DNA from: Adiantum capillus-veneris
Taxonomy: Eukaryota > Streptophyta > Polypodiopsida > Polypodiales > Pteridaceae
Direction: 5' to 3'
NCBI GenBank assembly: GCA_014529385.2
Contig: CM043959.1
Coordinates: forward strand, 89,257,529-89,321,528
Length of the DNA stretch: 64,000 nucleotides
The position numbers and the translations under genes are program-made. Each line of letters begins with the position of its first letter. Position 1 is the first letter of the stretch. Shown here piece after piece: positions 33,700 to 45,295 of the stretch. The notes under the pieces were generated by a model, which did no database searches, had not been told where the DNA came from, and saw only the letters and a program-made list of their open reading frames with translations.

Positions 33700-36600
33700 T
33701 TAGTGGAGTCCCGTTGATTTCAACATCTGAAGATGTGACTCGTATCTTAGGTTTCCAATGGTCAGTGTAGGGCCAAAAATCTTACTTTCATGAGTAAAGA
33801 AACCAGTGTAGAATGCCTCCTCAAAGGCCTGCATGTGGAAGCTCGGCATAAACATGATTCTCTGATAAAAGAGGTGTAATACTTTTGGAGATGGCTGCAA
33901 GGCTAGATCATACATCATATATGTCACTGTGTCGACCGTTGACAACAATGTTGAGCTAGTAGCTTTATCCGGTGCGAACACTTCAATGCAAGCCAATAAT
34001 GTTCTGCAAATCTTTTTGAGCTTTTGACACGAAAGGTCAGGAGAGCCAGTAAAGAGCATAATGGTGCCCGTTAGGGTTTTCACCATGTAGGCCTTACTTA
34101 TTCTCTCTCCCACCTTCGGTCCTGCATCTTGGGGTAATTAAGCCAATTTGGCTTCTTTGCTGTGATTCTTCCATGCTCTTGCCAAATCCTGACTCGTGGC
34201 ATTGGACAGAATGTTGCATCTTCTCTAACTTCCTTGGGTGCCTCCACCAAATTGATTAGGTAGGTTGGGTACTTTGTCAACCACCCTTTCCGCCATCTCG
34301 GCTGGGAGTCCACTATCTTCTTTGATTCCTCCTCTTTTGTGATGTCGCCTTTGTATAGCGCGACATACTGCTCCTCTTCTAGCCTTTTCTTTGTTTTCAG
34401 CACTTCAAACTTTAGTAGAGGAAGGGGCAATGTAGGTTGCATCCACAGTTCTTGCAGCACCTTAGTATCCAATCCTTGAAGTCCGATAGAGACAGGAGTC
34501 TTCTTTCCAACTCCATGGCCGCCTTTGCACTCTCCTCTGTTGCCTGCTCTATCTGCTCGTGCAATCTTTTTTCCTCCTCCTCGGTAAGTCTTGATGTTGT
34601 GGCCTCTTCTTGTGTTGGGGCTGGATCTTCAATAGTTTTGGTTTCCCCAGTCTCTGGTAGCTCCACGGCTGCCCCGCCTGTTTCTTCTTGCTGAACCTCT
34701 TTATCTTTTATCATTTTGTCTTGCAGATCTTGGAGCTAATTTCGGAGGGCCTCATTCTCCACTCTGAGTGCTTCATTCTCTGATGTAAGTTGTTCTTCTA
34801 TAGCCAATGAGCCCTCTGCAATGTGCAATCTCTGCACTTTCTCTAGCCGCAATTCTCTTTGCAAGCTCCGGACTTGATCTTCTAGAGCGGGGACTGTTGC
34901 TCCCTCTGGCTCTACTCCTGCTCTGCTAGCTCTTGGTGTGGATCTAAGCCTTAGGGTTGTTCTCTCCTGCAGCTCCATCCTTTCTCATAGCTCAATGAGC
35001 TCGTCCTTTGTAGCTTCCAATTCATCTTCAATTCTTTCTTTGGCTTCTTATGCACTGGCCACCTCTTTTGCACCAGCAAGTTGGAGGATTAGTCCATCTC
35101 TTTCATTTTTTGCTTCTTCTTTGCTGTCTCTCATTGTCTTTGATCGGGATTTGATCTGTTGCAATAGTTGGTGCACTTTTTGGATATCTCTTTCATCCTC
35201 GTCTTCAAGCTCAAGTGCTCTTTCTACTTCAGTCTCCTTTAGCTTCAACTCATCCTTTGCCTTCTCAAGTACTGACCTCTGCTCTCTATCTAATCTATTC
35301 TTTGTTCTCCTCTCCGTTCTTCTTGTGCTAAGGCAATGCCATACACAACCCTGAGGACCTCTTCTTGAGTATATCCTGTGTCTATTAGAGCATCATATTG
35401 CTCTTTCTTCTCTTGAACTGCATCCGTTGTCTTCTCCTCTTGCTGTATTTCAGGCTTTTCTAGCACATCCACCTCAACTTCAGTAGTCATCTCCTCCACT
35501 ATCTTTTCCTTTCCTTTAGGACTTGGCTCCTCTTCCTTGCCCTTGCCCTTGTCACCTATTTTTAATTCAGCTTTAAGGTGTTGAACTTCTACTTCAGTGT
35601 ATGGCTCTACTGGTTGCTGCTCCAAGATAGCTTCTAATTCTTCATAAGCGTTGATATATTGATCGTACTGATCAATATTTGGTCTTGTTGACTTTTGTTG
35701 GGTCTAGTACCCACTTTTCCTCAAAATCTCCTTTTAAAGCTCACTCGGCTCTAAATTGTTCAATCAGCCTCTCCATTCTGGCGGCTTTCTGGCTCTTAGT
35801 TTTCTTTGGAGCGGGTTTCTTCTTGGTCTTATTCTTGAGGGGCTCTTCTTCTTCTTCTTCTGGCTTGGAAACAATTTCTAGTTTCCGTCTTGCCCTTGTT
35901 GACACTCTCTTTGTGACCTCTGGCTGATCTTCATCTTCATCTATCTCTTTTAGCCGTTGGTTTTGTGAGGGAGCCTTTGGCCACTGGTCCCTTGCTCCGA
36001 TTGCTTCGTGAGCTATCTTAGTCAACACTTTGGCTCTTCCAATGTACTTTGGCTTCTCGTTCTGCAAAGCAATTACTTGCTCATGGATGTACTGAGCATA
36101 ATTGACTTCCTTTTGGATGTTGCTCTTTATTTCCCAAGTGATTGTTGTGGCAATAGCATGTGGTGGTGTGGTATACTTCTGTGGCCATTTGCTGCATATG
36201 TGTAAAAACTGGTTGTTGAGCTGGCAAAGCTTTGCCGCTCTCGGATCTGCTATGTCTTCATAGGTGGCATTTTGCTTCTTTGGCCCATACACTTCTATGG
36301 CTTCCCGTCTTTCTTTGACTGAGTATCCTTTGTTGTGCAGCTTCAGAGCATATGCAATGAGCTGAGGAGTGATAACCACTTCAACCTTTTCCCCGTCCAA
36401 GGCTGTGAGTGTAGCCTTTCCGTCTTTCTGTATGGTGGTGCCAACTCATACACTCTTTGAGTGTCTACTCCTAATGGTTTGGAAGTGAAAATTGTGGAGA
36501 TCTTCCCTTTCCAGGTAGCTCCTTATCTCCTCTATTCTGCTGTAGTCCACCAGTTCTTGGGGAATCATTGGGATATCCACTGTTTGTCCCCGTGGGTCTC

Positions 36601-36771
36601 TGAAAGTACCTTGGTATATCTTTATCCCCTGTTCTTCTAACAGTGCTTCTTCTACCCAAGTCTTTGTGGGCTTGAGAGTCTCTGGGGAATAGAAAATGGC
36701 TCCGCTTCTGCTATTTCTTCGTTGAGTGTCGGTCTCTTTCTCTTTGTTGCTGACGACTTCCCCGAATCCAT
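33700..36771 (-). pseudogene. Large extra coding region of element D, function unknown
   Basis: Coding-like text fills the 3 kb between the spacer and the polypurine tract. It starts at an ATG at 36771 (MDSGKSSATKRKRPTLNEE, with a basic KRKR patch that could target the nucleus). A part near 36400-35750 has ITPQLIAYALKLHNKGYS and ends in acidic and then basic blocks (EPEEEEEEPL, KNKTKKKPAPKKTK). Then come long Glu/Lys/Leu-rich, coiled-coil-like segments (near 35600-35050 and 34980-34740, e.g. VRSLQRELRLEK). The last is a more globular part near 34470-33700 with RWRKGWLTKYPTYLINL. I see no signal peptide or membrane segment, so it does not look like an Env. No known family was recognised. Broken in several places. 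Confidence 0.6.
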
Positions 36772-39480
36772 GGATCCTGTAACTCCAATTTCAGAAGTTA
36801 GCATCTTTTTCAGTACTGAAAGCCAAAATTAAGCTTTTAACTATCCAAATGAATTAAAAATTGAAACATAATCTATTCAGGGCCTAAGGATGCAATGCAT
36901 GTGGAAAAATGTGCAATTTGGGTGCAAAATCATGTTGGAGACATCATACGCGTAGGATGTCAAATGGCTTGATATTGGTTGTGCTTGTAGCTGATAGTGC
37001 ATACATCCATTCTATATGCCTGGATTTGAATTTGGGTCCCATTTGGTCAAGTTATGGCCATTTTAGTCTTGGTCATAGTCCTGGTCAGGCTCTTTGCAAG
37101 ATATTGAGAGGGAATTGGATTTTGTGATCCAAATTGGATGAAACTTGGTGGTTGGCTCTCAAATGGCATGTAGATCACTTCTGTGTGGTGGTTGCAACTT
37201 TGAAATGCAAAAATCAAGTAGGGAGACATCATACGCGTATGATGTCATTTTGGGTAAAATTGGACCATTTTGCATTGTAAGCTTGGATTTGGCTTTATAT
37301 AGGCTTAGACAATGATTTTATGAAATTTGGGTATAGTTTGGACCAAAATTGGCTCTGGAGACATCATACGCGTATGATGTCTTTTGTGTCATTTTTGCAC
37401 GAGATTGATTCTGTGGGCTCCTCATATGATAGTAAAGGACTGTGTATACTCAAATGTTGACTTGAAGTTGAGTATGATGAATTTTGGCAATATTAGGCTT
37501 TAAATAGAGGATTTTCCGCTAATTGGGCTAATGGAGTGATTCCCTTGACCAAATGGTACCAAACTTCATATGTGGCATGTATTTGATATATATAATGGAT
37601 ATATGATGAGAAATGATCAGTTTTGGCTCTGTATGTGCAAAGTGACATCATACGCGTATGATGTCTTTTTGGCCAAAATGGTACTTTTTGGTTCCAGATA
37701 GCTTGTGCATGTGTTGAACAACAATCCTACAAAGTTTCATTGAGTTTGGAGCTATTTTGGCAAATTTAGGGCCATAAGTCAGTTTTATGCCCTAAATTGC
37801 GTCTTTTTGGTTTCCAAGTGGTTTTTCATCTCCAAATCTCATGATACTTTGTACATTTGATGTTGTTAGCATATAGAAAGAGGCTATGCATTCATGTGTT
37901 CAAGATTATGTGAAAATCATGTTGTGAGACATCATACGCGTATGATGTCTATTCTTGATAAAAAGTGTTTTTTGTGCAAAGCATGGTTTGTGCTAGTGCC
38001 CTAAGCCCTGCTAACTAGTTTTCAACCTTAAAAATCATCAGTTTAGTTAAAAGCCCCCTTTGTAAGCATTTCAGTCTCCGAAGTCTTCTTTTGGTGTTGG
38101 AGTTGATTTTCCTTGATCTTTCTCCTCGAGAGTTGCATCCCGAGCTTATTTGAGGTGTTGGGAAGCCGTCAATGTGGTTGAACTCGACTTTGGTTCCTTC
38201 TTTTCCACCTTTAGCCATTTGGTTGCCCGAAAGCATCTCTTTCACCATTGGTAAGTGAAACGGATTTCTCTTGGGTTTTGCTTGTACACATGTGTCATTG
38301 ATGGCTATTTGAAACTGCTTGTGAAGTTTCCTGGCAATCGGTCGTCCATTTTGGCCGTTATGCCAAAATGACGCTTTGTGTGTCTGTCACCGAATCGGTT
38401 GTTTCGACCCACTTTTGGTGGTCCAAACCTGGAGATACTCCATGGTTGCCGCTTGCAGGCTCTATTGACCTAGGGTTTTTTCAGTTGGTCTTTCTCATAC
38501 TTTGAGAGTTAGGAACTCATCTTATACACTAGGGTAAGCCACCTATTAGTTCTTGCATGGTTTGGTTAGGCGGTTGTGCCTCTACCTAGCATTCTACCCA
38601 TTTCCCCGTCTGCTCTCGTTTCTTTGTTTTCGTTAGTTTTCGCGACAAGAGTTAGTGGTAAGCATCAAAAGCTTATGGAAACGATTCTACCTCTCATATC
38701 TGGAGTCCTCTGAGCTCTCGTAGCAGTCGTAGAAGGCTGTAGAAGGTCGGATGCTCCTGTGTGCTCTTTGCTCTCTCCAAGTGGGTAATAGTGCAAATGA
38801 GCTTGTAAGTGAAGTCAAAAATACTTAACTTTGGACTTCCCGGCTCACTTGTTACCAAATTTGACATGTGCTCCTATGTCATCATGAAATGCACTTTAGG
38901 ATTTGAAATTTCTCAATTTGGACTCCGTTTGACCTGTTTCTGAGAAATCTGTCCACTTTGCCAAAATTCTGCCATTTCGGGCTTTCCGTAACTTTTCCCA
39001 AATTGTATCCAATTTTTACCATGGGTTGCCCTTGTCATTAGGATCATCACCATCTATTCTTTTCTTTTTTATGATCTCGTTTCACCTGCTTTTTTATTTT
39101 TCTTTTACTTTTTTTAAGAAAATCCTAAAAAATAAAGGAAAATAGCAAATTGAAGCCAAAAAATTCCAAAAATACACAATAATTAGCTGGTAACCCTGTG
39201 TATATGTATATACACTTATTTGTGGTTTGTCGGCTTGGATTACCATTTTTGGCTCCAAAAACGCGCATATTTAGTCGTATTTACAAACTTAGAGACTCAA
39301 ATTCATCATTTGATCTCTTATTATTGCAGAACAAAGTATATAAGGGCATAGATATTATCAATATCCGCAATCAAACATAAAAATTTTGAAATCATGTAAG
39401 ACACTGCCCTTGTAATATCATTTTTTTTTTGTCCTTATGGCTTGTAGTTCCTGTATACATGTATACCTCCCCCCCTCCTA
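36772..39480. other. Non-coding spacer of element D with palindrome array
   Basis: About 2.7 kb between the extra coding region and the IW-repeat region. The right two-thirds are T-rich on + with no convincing coding frame. The left part holds five copies of a 22-bp palindrome (listed separately). A short - strand frame at 38015-38248 is probably fortuitous. A related, palindrome-bearing sequence forms the leader of the same element. Confidence 0.6.
36940..37949. repeat. Five 22-bp palindromes in the spacer of element D
   Basis: GACATCATACG followed at once by its reverse complement, at 36940-36961 (one mismatch), 37225-37246, 37360-37381, 37644-37665 and 37928-37949. Spacings between starts are 285, 135, 284 and 284 bases, so there is a regular phase of about 284 with one extra copy. 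Text around the sites (TTTTGG, AAAATGG) is also partly repeated. The sequence between copies is otherwise diverged, so the palindrome itself has been kept best. Confidence 0.95.
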
Positions 39481-39500
39481 GTCTGAGTCCTCCTGGACGA

Positions 39501-40135
39501 CTATGAAGTGTCTGAGGGTGAAGCATTGTATTTGTTGTGGTCATGCCTGGTCAATTCAATTGTAGAGCGATGAAATAGCAATATTTCCAATAATGCGACT
39601 CTTTGTTTGATTGTCAGGTTTTTGGGCAATATTTGGGTTGTCTGTAGCACTTTTGGAGTAGAATCAGTATATGGATTCTTCTTGACATTGTTATCCGTTT
39701 TGATAATCCAAATCTGCTTCCGATTTGCTTGTGCTTGCCACAAACTCTTTACTACCCAAATCTGCTTGACTTTAGGTTGTGATGTCTCTGTCCTTGAGTA
39801 CTTAGGATTCTCTGGTGATTGTACTGAAGGGAATTTCTGCTTACAAATCTTTGGAATCCAAATTTCCTTGCTATGGCTTTGTGCTGTCACCAACTTCTTT
39901 GGAATCCAGATCTGTTTCACTAAATTTGACTATATGAAATCACTTTGTTGTCTGGTGTTGAAGACTTTGTTTTCCACCTTTGTTCTCTCTGGCACAACCT
40001 TCTTCAACTTTGAGTCTGTCTTTATCCACGGTTGAGTTGTGCTTGTATTATCTATCTTCTTTACCCATGTTTGAGATTTCTTCTTTGAGGAGCATTCCGG
40101 TTGTGTAGAAGTGGCTTTTGGTTGCCATTGCTCCT
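39501..40135 (-). pseudogene. Region encoding I-W-[IV]-x-K repeats, element D
   Basis: The - strand text contains repeated short motifs: KQIWIPKKL, KEIWIPKI, KQIWVVKSLWQAQ, KQIWIIKT, with looser versions (TWVKKIDN, PWIKTDSK) toward 40100. About six Trp-centred repeats are separated by 12-35 residues of Ser/Thr/Lys/Gln-rich sequence. Such evenly spaced Trp/basic repeats suggest a nucleic-acid or protein docking region. Similar IWVPK-type repeats occur in polyproteins of some plant retroelements, but I cannot name a function. It lies directly downstream of the second retropepsin-like domain. Confidence 0.5.
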
Positions 40136-40138
40136 TCT

Positions 40139-40672
40139 TTACCTCTTTAGGTCGTTTACCCTTGTCATTGATTCTTCGGCTTGCACCTGTACCGTTGCTT
40201 TGGAGAACGGAATTGATTGACTTTCCTCCTCATATTTGACGTTAATTGAATTAGAGCTGCAATTAATCATCGCATTGTACTGCTTTTGCCATGATTGTCC
40301 TAGCAACAACGGATGTTGCATAGATTTGTCTTCAACCACATAAAACATATGTGGATACACATATTGATTTATCTGTACATGCAGTACTGTGCATCCGATT
40401 GCTTTAATTGAGTGTTTTGAATAACTCTTCAACTCCTGTTTGGTAGTTTGCAGCTTAGTGTCATGTTTCAATTGCTTGTACAAATTGACTGAAAGCAGGT
40501 TAGCTTGTGCTTCTGAATCCAATAGTGCTCTGGCTTTAACCTGGTTTGTGCCCACTTTGACCTCGATGATGGGTTCTACTTTGTCTTCACCCATTTCAGA
40601 AACACTGACTGCGTTTATTCGTAAGGCTCCTTCATTGCGTTGTCTCTGACACAGTAGTCTTCTTTTCTCCAT
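40139..40672 (-). pseudogene. Second retropepsin-like domain of element D, downstream of integrase
   Basis: A 177-codon frame has VEPIIEVKVGTNQVKARALL followed by a D-S-x-A step and QANLLSVNLYKQL. About 75 residues later comes HPLLLGQSWQKQYNAMI. The order (hydrophobic strand, D-S/T-x-A, loop, then h-h-L-G-x-x-W) is that of retropepsin-like aspartic proteases. Element D already has a protease before its reverse transcriptase (near 45007 and 44800). A second such fold after integrase is not part of standard gypsy order. Whether it ever cut anything cannot be told from the sequence. Confidence 0.55.
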
Positions 40673-40720
40673 TCTTTCTTTTGCTTCCGCTTGCGCTTCC
40701 TCAACAATCTTTTTCTTTTT

Positions 40721-42330
40721 CTAAAGTTGCAGCTTATCTTGATGTATTTTGAGAAGCATCTCTTGGGTTAGTGGCAAATGATACTTCTTCAATCTGCATC
40801 CACTAATCCAGTTTGGCATTTCTTCTCCGTCTAATGTAGCAAGCTTGACAGCCCCACTTGGTGATAGATCTTTAATCACAAGAGGTCCCATCCCTCGCTT
40901 TTTAAGTTTTTTTGCATGCTGTTTTAGAGTGTATACTAGGACAAAGTCCCCAATCTTAAACTCTTTAGTTCGCCCATGCTTATCAAAGAACTCTTTTTGT
41001 TGCCTTTTTTGAGCGTAGATTGAAGCCATGGCTTTTAAGCGAAGCTCATCTAGCTTTTCAAGGTTGTCTATTCTATCTGAAAGCTCATGTCCTATCCACT
41101 CTAATTTTTTAACTACTCTCCGTGTTGGAATTAAAAATTCTATTGATAAAATAGCATTCAAACCAAAAACCATGTTATATGGGGTTGTTCCTATGGATGT
41201 TTTATATGCTACCCTATACGCCCATAATGTCGAATGCAATTTCTTGTCCCAATCAATTCTCGACTCAGATACAATCTTTGTAAGGACCGTGCATATGGTT
41301 TTGTTCGTAGCTTCAGCTTGTCCATTGGCTTGTGGATAATATGGAGCTGATTTGCGATGTATTATCATGAATTCGTCTAGAAGGATCTCTATCACTTCAT
41401 TTATGAAGTGTGTGCCTCCATCACTCACAATTTCTATTGGTAATCCATATCCATATTGTGCGGTGGTCCTGGCATCTTCTTTTTGAGTTGCTTTTGCCTC
41501 AACCCACTTTGCTAGATAGTCCGTCGCCACAATGATGTATTTAGTCTAAGCGGAATATCATCTCTTTTCAGTGGTATTTTTGTCCGCTGACAGTCATCAC
41601 ATTGTTTTACGTATTCCTCAGCGTCCATGTGTAATGTCGACCACCATATTCCTGCAGCTAAGACAATTTTTGCTATCTTATCACCTGAGAAATGGCCTCC
41701 ACCTACTCCTCCATGAGCTTGCTCTAGGATTATCACATACTCTAACTCTAATGCGCAAATCCTAAGCTAGTTGTCTTTACCTCTCTTATAGAGTTGATTT
41801 CCTATTAAAGCATAATCTCGCGCTTCTATCTCTACATCTCTCTGACGCGCTTTTGAGGTTCCCTTTGGAAAAGTTCTATTTGTGAGATATTCAACAATAT
41901 ATTGACTCCATTCAGGAGCGATCATTATCTGATACAATGTTGAACACTCAGCTAGCGGTTTTGACGAACATGTAATACATACTGTGACATATTCATGTAC
42001 ACTCTCTTTCATTCTTGGCCAGTAGACTCCAGTTGTAACAGATTCCTGTACGTGTTCCTTCTTGAACAATGAAATGCACATTCCTGAACATGTGCTTCTC
42101 GCAAATATATGTTATATTCTTCAGGATTGATGCATAACCTTAAAATGTTATTGGTTTCTAAGTGATACAACCTTCTTGCAATCAACTGAAGATTCTTGGA
42201 TTGCTGAATAGTAACTTGTTTCTGGTTGTATTCTTCTCTATCAAACTCTCCTCCATAGGTTAATAGACTAACAAAATCCTGAGACCACTTTGGTATCATT
42301 TCTATATTGAATAAGTACGCATCAGGCATG
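40721..42330 (-). pseudogene. Integrase region of element D with two zinc-binding modules
   Basis: The catalytic core and carboxy part lie at about 41530-40721: MATDYLAKWVEAKATQ, LPIEIVSDGGTHF, PYYPQANGQAEATN, LWAYRVAYKTSIG and the carboxy GDFVLVYTLKQHAKK. Ahead of the core are two modules of the same kind. The first is at about 42300-41970 (IPKWSQDFVSLLT ... YLREAHVQE ... CITC), the second at about 41915-41590 (APEWSQYIVEYLT ... LEQAHGGVGGGHFS ... CDDCQ). Each has the linker and the His and Cys pairs of the integrase H2C2 domain. Elements B, C and E have one. Part of a broken polyprotein. Confidence 0.8.
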
Positions 42331-42349
42331 TCGTCATCTACACCTATAG

Positions 42350-43727
42350 GGTCTTCTCCATTCGTCAACCTTGAAAGGTGATCAGCTCTGAGATGTGTCT
42401 TTCCTTTCTTTACTACTACCATGAAGTCGAATTCTAATAAGATGATGAACCATCTCACTATCCGTCCCGTATTGCATGGTTTGTTCACTAGGTAGAGCAA
42501 GGCTTCATGATCTATGAAAAACACAAACTTATTGGCTAGAAGATAGTGCCGAAATTTCTTCACAGCATAAATCATTCCTAATCCCTCTCGCTCTATTGTT
42601 GTGTAATTCCTTTCAGCATTGTTGAGCTGTTGACTAGCATAGCAAATTGGAAAATCCATTTTTCCTTCTTCTGGCTGAGCCAGGATGCATCCTATTGCAT
42701 ATGCCGAAGCATCTATATGCACATGGAATATCTTCTCCCAATCTGGTGATTTCAAGACTCGAGCAGTAATAAGTGCCTCTTTCAGTTTCTTGAAGGATTC
42801 CTCACACTCCTCTGTCCATTCAAAATTCACTATTAGCATGTAAAGTGGTTGGCCTATTATACCGTACATGTAAATGAATCGTCTATAATATCCACAATGT
42901 CCCATAAAGCTCTGCGCTTGTTTCGTGTTGGTTGGTCTAGGCATATCCACTATTACTTTTATCTTTTCCATATCTGTGGATATTCCGTTATGTGAGACAA
43001 TATGTCCCAGAATTCTGCCTTGTCCGACCATAAACACACACTTCTCAAGATTGAGACAAATGCGATATGTCCTACATTTCTCGAATACCTTTCTTAGGTG
43101 TTCTAGATGCACATCTCTCAGAAGAGAGTGTACACACACGTCATCCATGTATATTTCTAGAAACAACCTCAAGTACTCTTTGAAAGCATGCATCATCAGC
43201 CTTTGGAATGTTGCGGGAGCATTAGTTAAACCAAATGGCATAACTCAATACGCATAAATTCCCCACTCTGTCGCAGCATTTACTTTCTTCAAATTGACAC
43301 ACACTTGGAGTTTCCCGTTTTTCTTAGGCACTACCACAATTGGAGATACCCAGGCCGTATGTTCAATCTCATATATGAATTCAGCTTCCATTAGCTTGTC
43401 TATGTCTTCTTTGATTCGCTTAGCAAATGTGTCATTATACGTGTACGGTCTCTGTCTGCTAGGCTTAGCGTCTTGTTTCAAAGGAAGTGTGTGTTGGCAT
43501 ATTGATGGATCGACTCCTTTCAAGTCCTTGTATGACCATGCAAACACATCCCTGTATTCTCTGAGAAGACTCAAAAGTCTCTCTTCTTCTTCCGGAGACA
43601 AATATGTAGCTATGTATACCGGTCTTGGTTCCTCTCCTAGAGCTGCTAAATCAACCTTTTTAGCCTCATCCGGTCCATCATAGGATTCATTCTTCTTTCT
43701 TTCTCTGATAGGCTGGGTTAATATCAC
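42350..43727 (-). pseudogene. Reverse transcriptase and RNase H of element D
   Basis: In order: a linker with EERLLSLLREYRDVFAWSY, the RT start (IEHTAWVSPIVVVPKKNGK, near 43390), [20 protein letters not shown] at 43241, LEIYMDDVCVHS near 43155 (metal-binding aspartates), RILGHIVSHNGISTD and the connection. RNase H follows, with HVHIDASAYAIGCILAQ near 42720, YTTIEREGLGMIYAVKKF, FFIDHEALLYL and ADHLSRL. No second RNase H is present before integrase, unlike B and C. The motifs are those of the plant Athila/Tat branch. Broken in a few places. Confidence 0.85.
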
Positions 43728-43754
43728 CTTCCTATCCTCTATCGTAAATTTCTT

Positions 43755-45295
43755 TTAGTGAGAGGGAACATCCATGTTTCCCTTGATATTGGTGTTTTCG
43801 TCCTCACCACTCTCGATTTCAGTCATCCAAACTTCTTTCAGAGTTTTCTTTAACTCTCTGTACTTGTTTCGGCGTTCTAATTTGGACTCTTTGTTTTCCT
43901 TGTTTCTCATGTTCTTTTCCGCTTTATCTATTTCGGTTTTTGTTTCACTGGGTTGAACTCGATTTCTTGAGCTTCGTTTGTCTTTTCGTGAGCTCGTTTC
44001 CACATTTCCTCTCATTCTTCCAGAAATCTTGTCCTTGACACAATCTTCCGCCTTTGCTAGCATTAGGAATTGGTTTTTCCCTCTTATCCTAGGCATCGGA
44101 TTTTTTCTAACCCCTTTCGTTTTTCTCTTTTCTCTGTAGCGTTTCTGGCGTTTTTCAGTCTCATTTGGGAAGTCGTAGAATCTGACATCCTTTATGGTTT
44201 CCTCATTCTCACTTGAATTGTCTATGGACTCATTGTCAGCTTCATTTCCCCATTCTGGATGATCGGGAATGTCGTGAAACATCTCCTCTTCATCTTCCTT
44301 GTCTGGTGTATCAATCTTTTTAGTCTCCTTTTCGAGTACAGCTCTCATCATGAAGTACGGAACCAAATCATATCCATCTTTATCACAAAACTTTGTTGTG
44401 GGACCATCTTGGATCGCACAAACATCCAGGGTTGCTAGAATGTGTGTCCATTCTAATGGTTCAAGTGCATCCTCTTGGAAGGGTTCACCTATATAAGTTT
44501 CGTCTTCAATTGCCCTTTCTAAAACACATTGTTCGCACTTCAGACTTCCACAGTTTGAAGCTCCACACATCCATAACTCTTTGGGTTTACCTAACCAAGC
44601 TGGATACTCTGATCCTGCCAAAGTAGCTGAATCAAACTCTTCAACTAGAGTTCGGTTCACATCCTTGTAGCTATGGTCTTTTAGGTTCACACGAGTAGTG
44701 GTTTCCATACGTCTCAAGTATATGTGGTCGTAACCCCAATCCTGGACCATTTTCAACTGTCTCATGAACGGTCTTCCAAGTATAATATCATAGTTATTCT
44801 CCTTGCTAAAGTCAACAATAGCAAAAGTATGCTCGTACTCAATTCCGCAAGAAGTCACTATGACTTTCTCTAATAGTCCCAAAGGTCTCTCCATATGTCC
44901 GTCCGCTAGTTGGAGTTTCAACCTCGTTTTTCTTATCGCGCCAGATTTCCCCATTTTTTCCAGATGTTCTTCATAGCAATGGCTACCCCAGCCCCGCTGT
45001 CAAGTATTGCCATCGTGTTAACTCCTTGGAATTCAACTGGTAAGGTTGTATTCCCCTCTTCGCCTTTGCAATACTCTCTGACCTTGTTCAAAGGTACATG
45101 CTTAGTATTTTTTTGTGGTTTACTCAGCTCTTGTATGCCCTCTTGTAGTTTTGCAGTTGGGTCTTTTATCCCAAATTTCTCCAAGAATTTTTCTATGGTT
45201 GCCCACATGTTTGGTCGTAGTCTCAAAAGCTCAGCTAGGGTGATAGTGCATGTCACTGTTGTTGACAAAATCTCAATCAATCCTTGCGAGTCCAT
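43755..45295 (-). pseudogene. First protease of element D and long basic linker
   Basis: TMAILDSGAGVAIAMKN near 45010 and YDIILGRPFMRQLKMVQDWG near 44790 are the active-site and flap-partner regions of a retropepsin. It is placed as usual between gag and reverse transcriptase. Downstream is an unusually long linker of about 250 residues that is strongly charged: acidic (DEEEMFHDIPDHPEW) and then basic (RKDKRSSRNR). A Cys group (CGASNCGSLKCEQC) sits near 44540. The protease would mature the polyprotein; the linker has no recognised role. Confidence 0.75.

Noticed and set aside
34938-35354. Ser-rich + strand frames opposite the extra region, and similar + strand frames at 43294-43683 and 44910-45497
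   Set aside because: Mirror images of Glu/Lys-rich or pol coding text on the - strand.
33700-36771. Calling the extra region of element D an envelope gene
   Set aside because: No signal peptide, membrane segment or Cys pattern was seen; position alone is not enough.
36940-37949. Spaced 22-bp repeats as a CRISPR-like array
   Set aside because: Spacing is 135-285 bases, the repeats are full palindromes, and the context is a plant retroelement; no cas genes.
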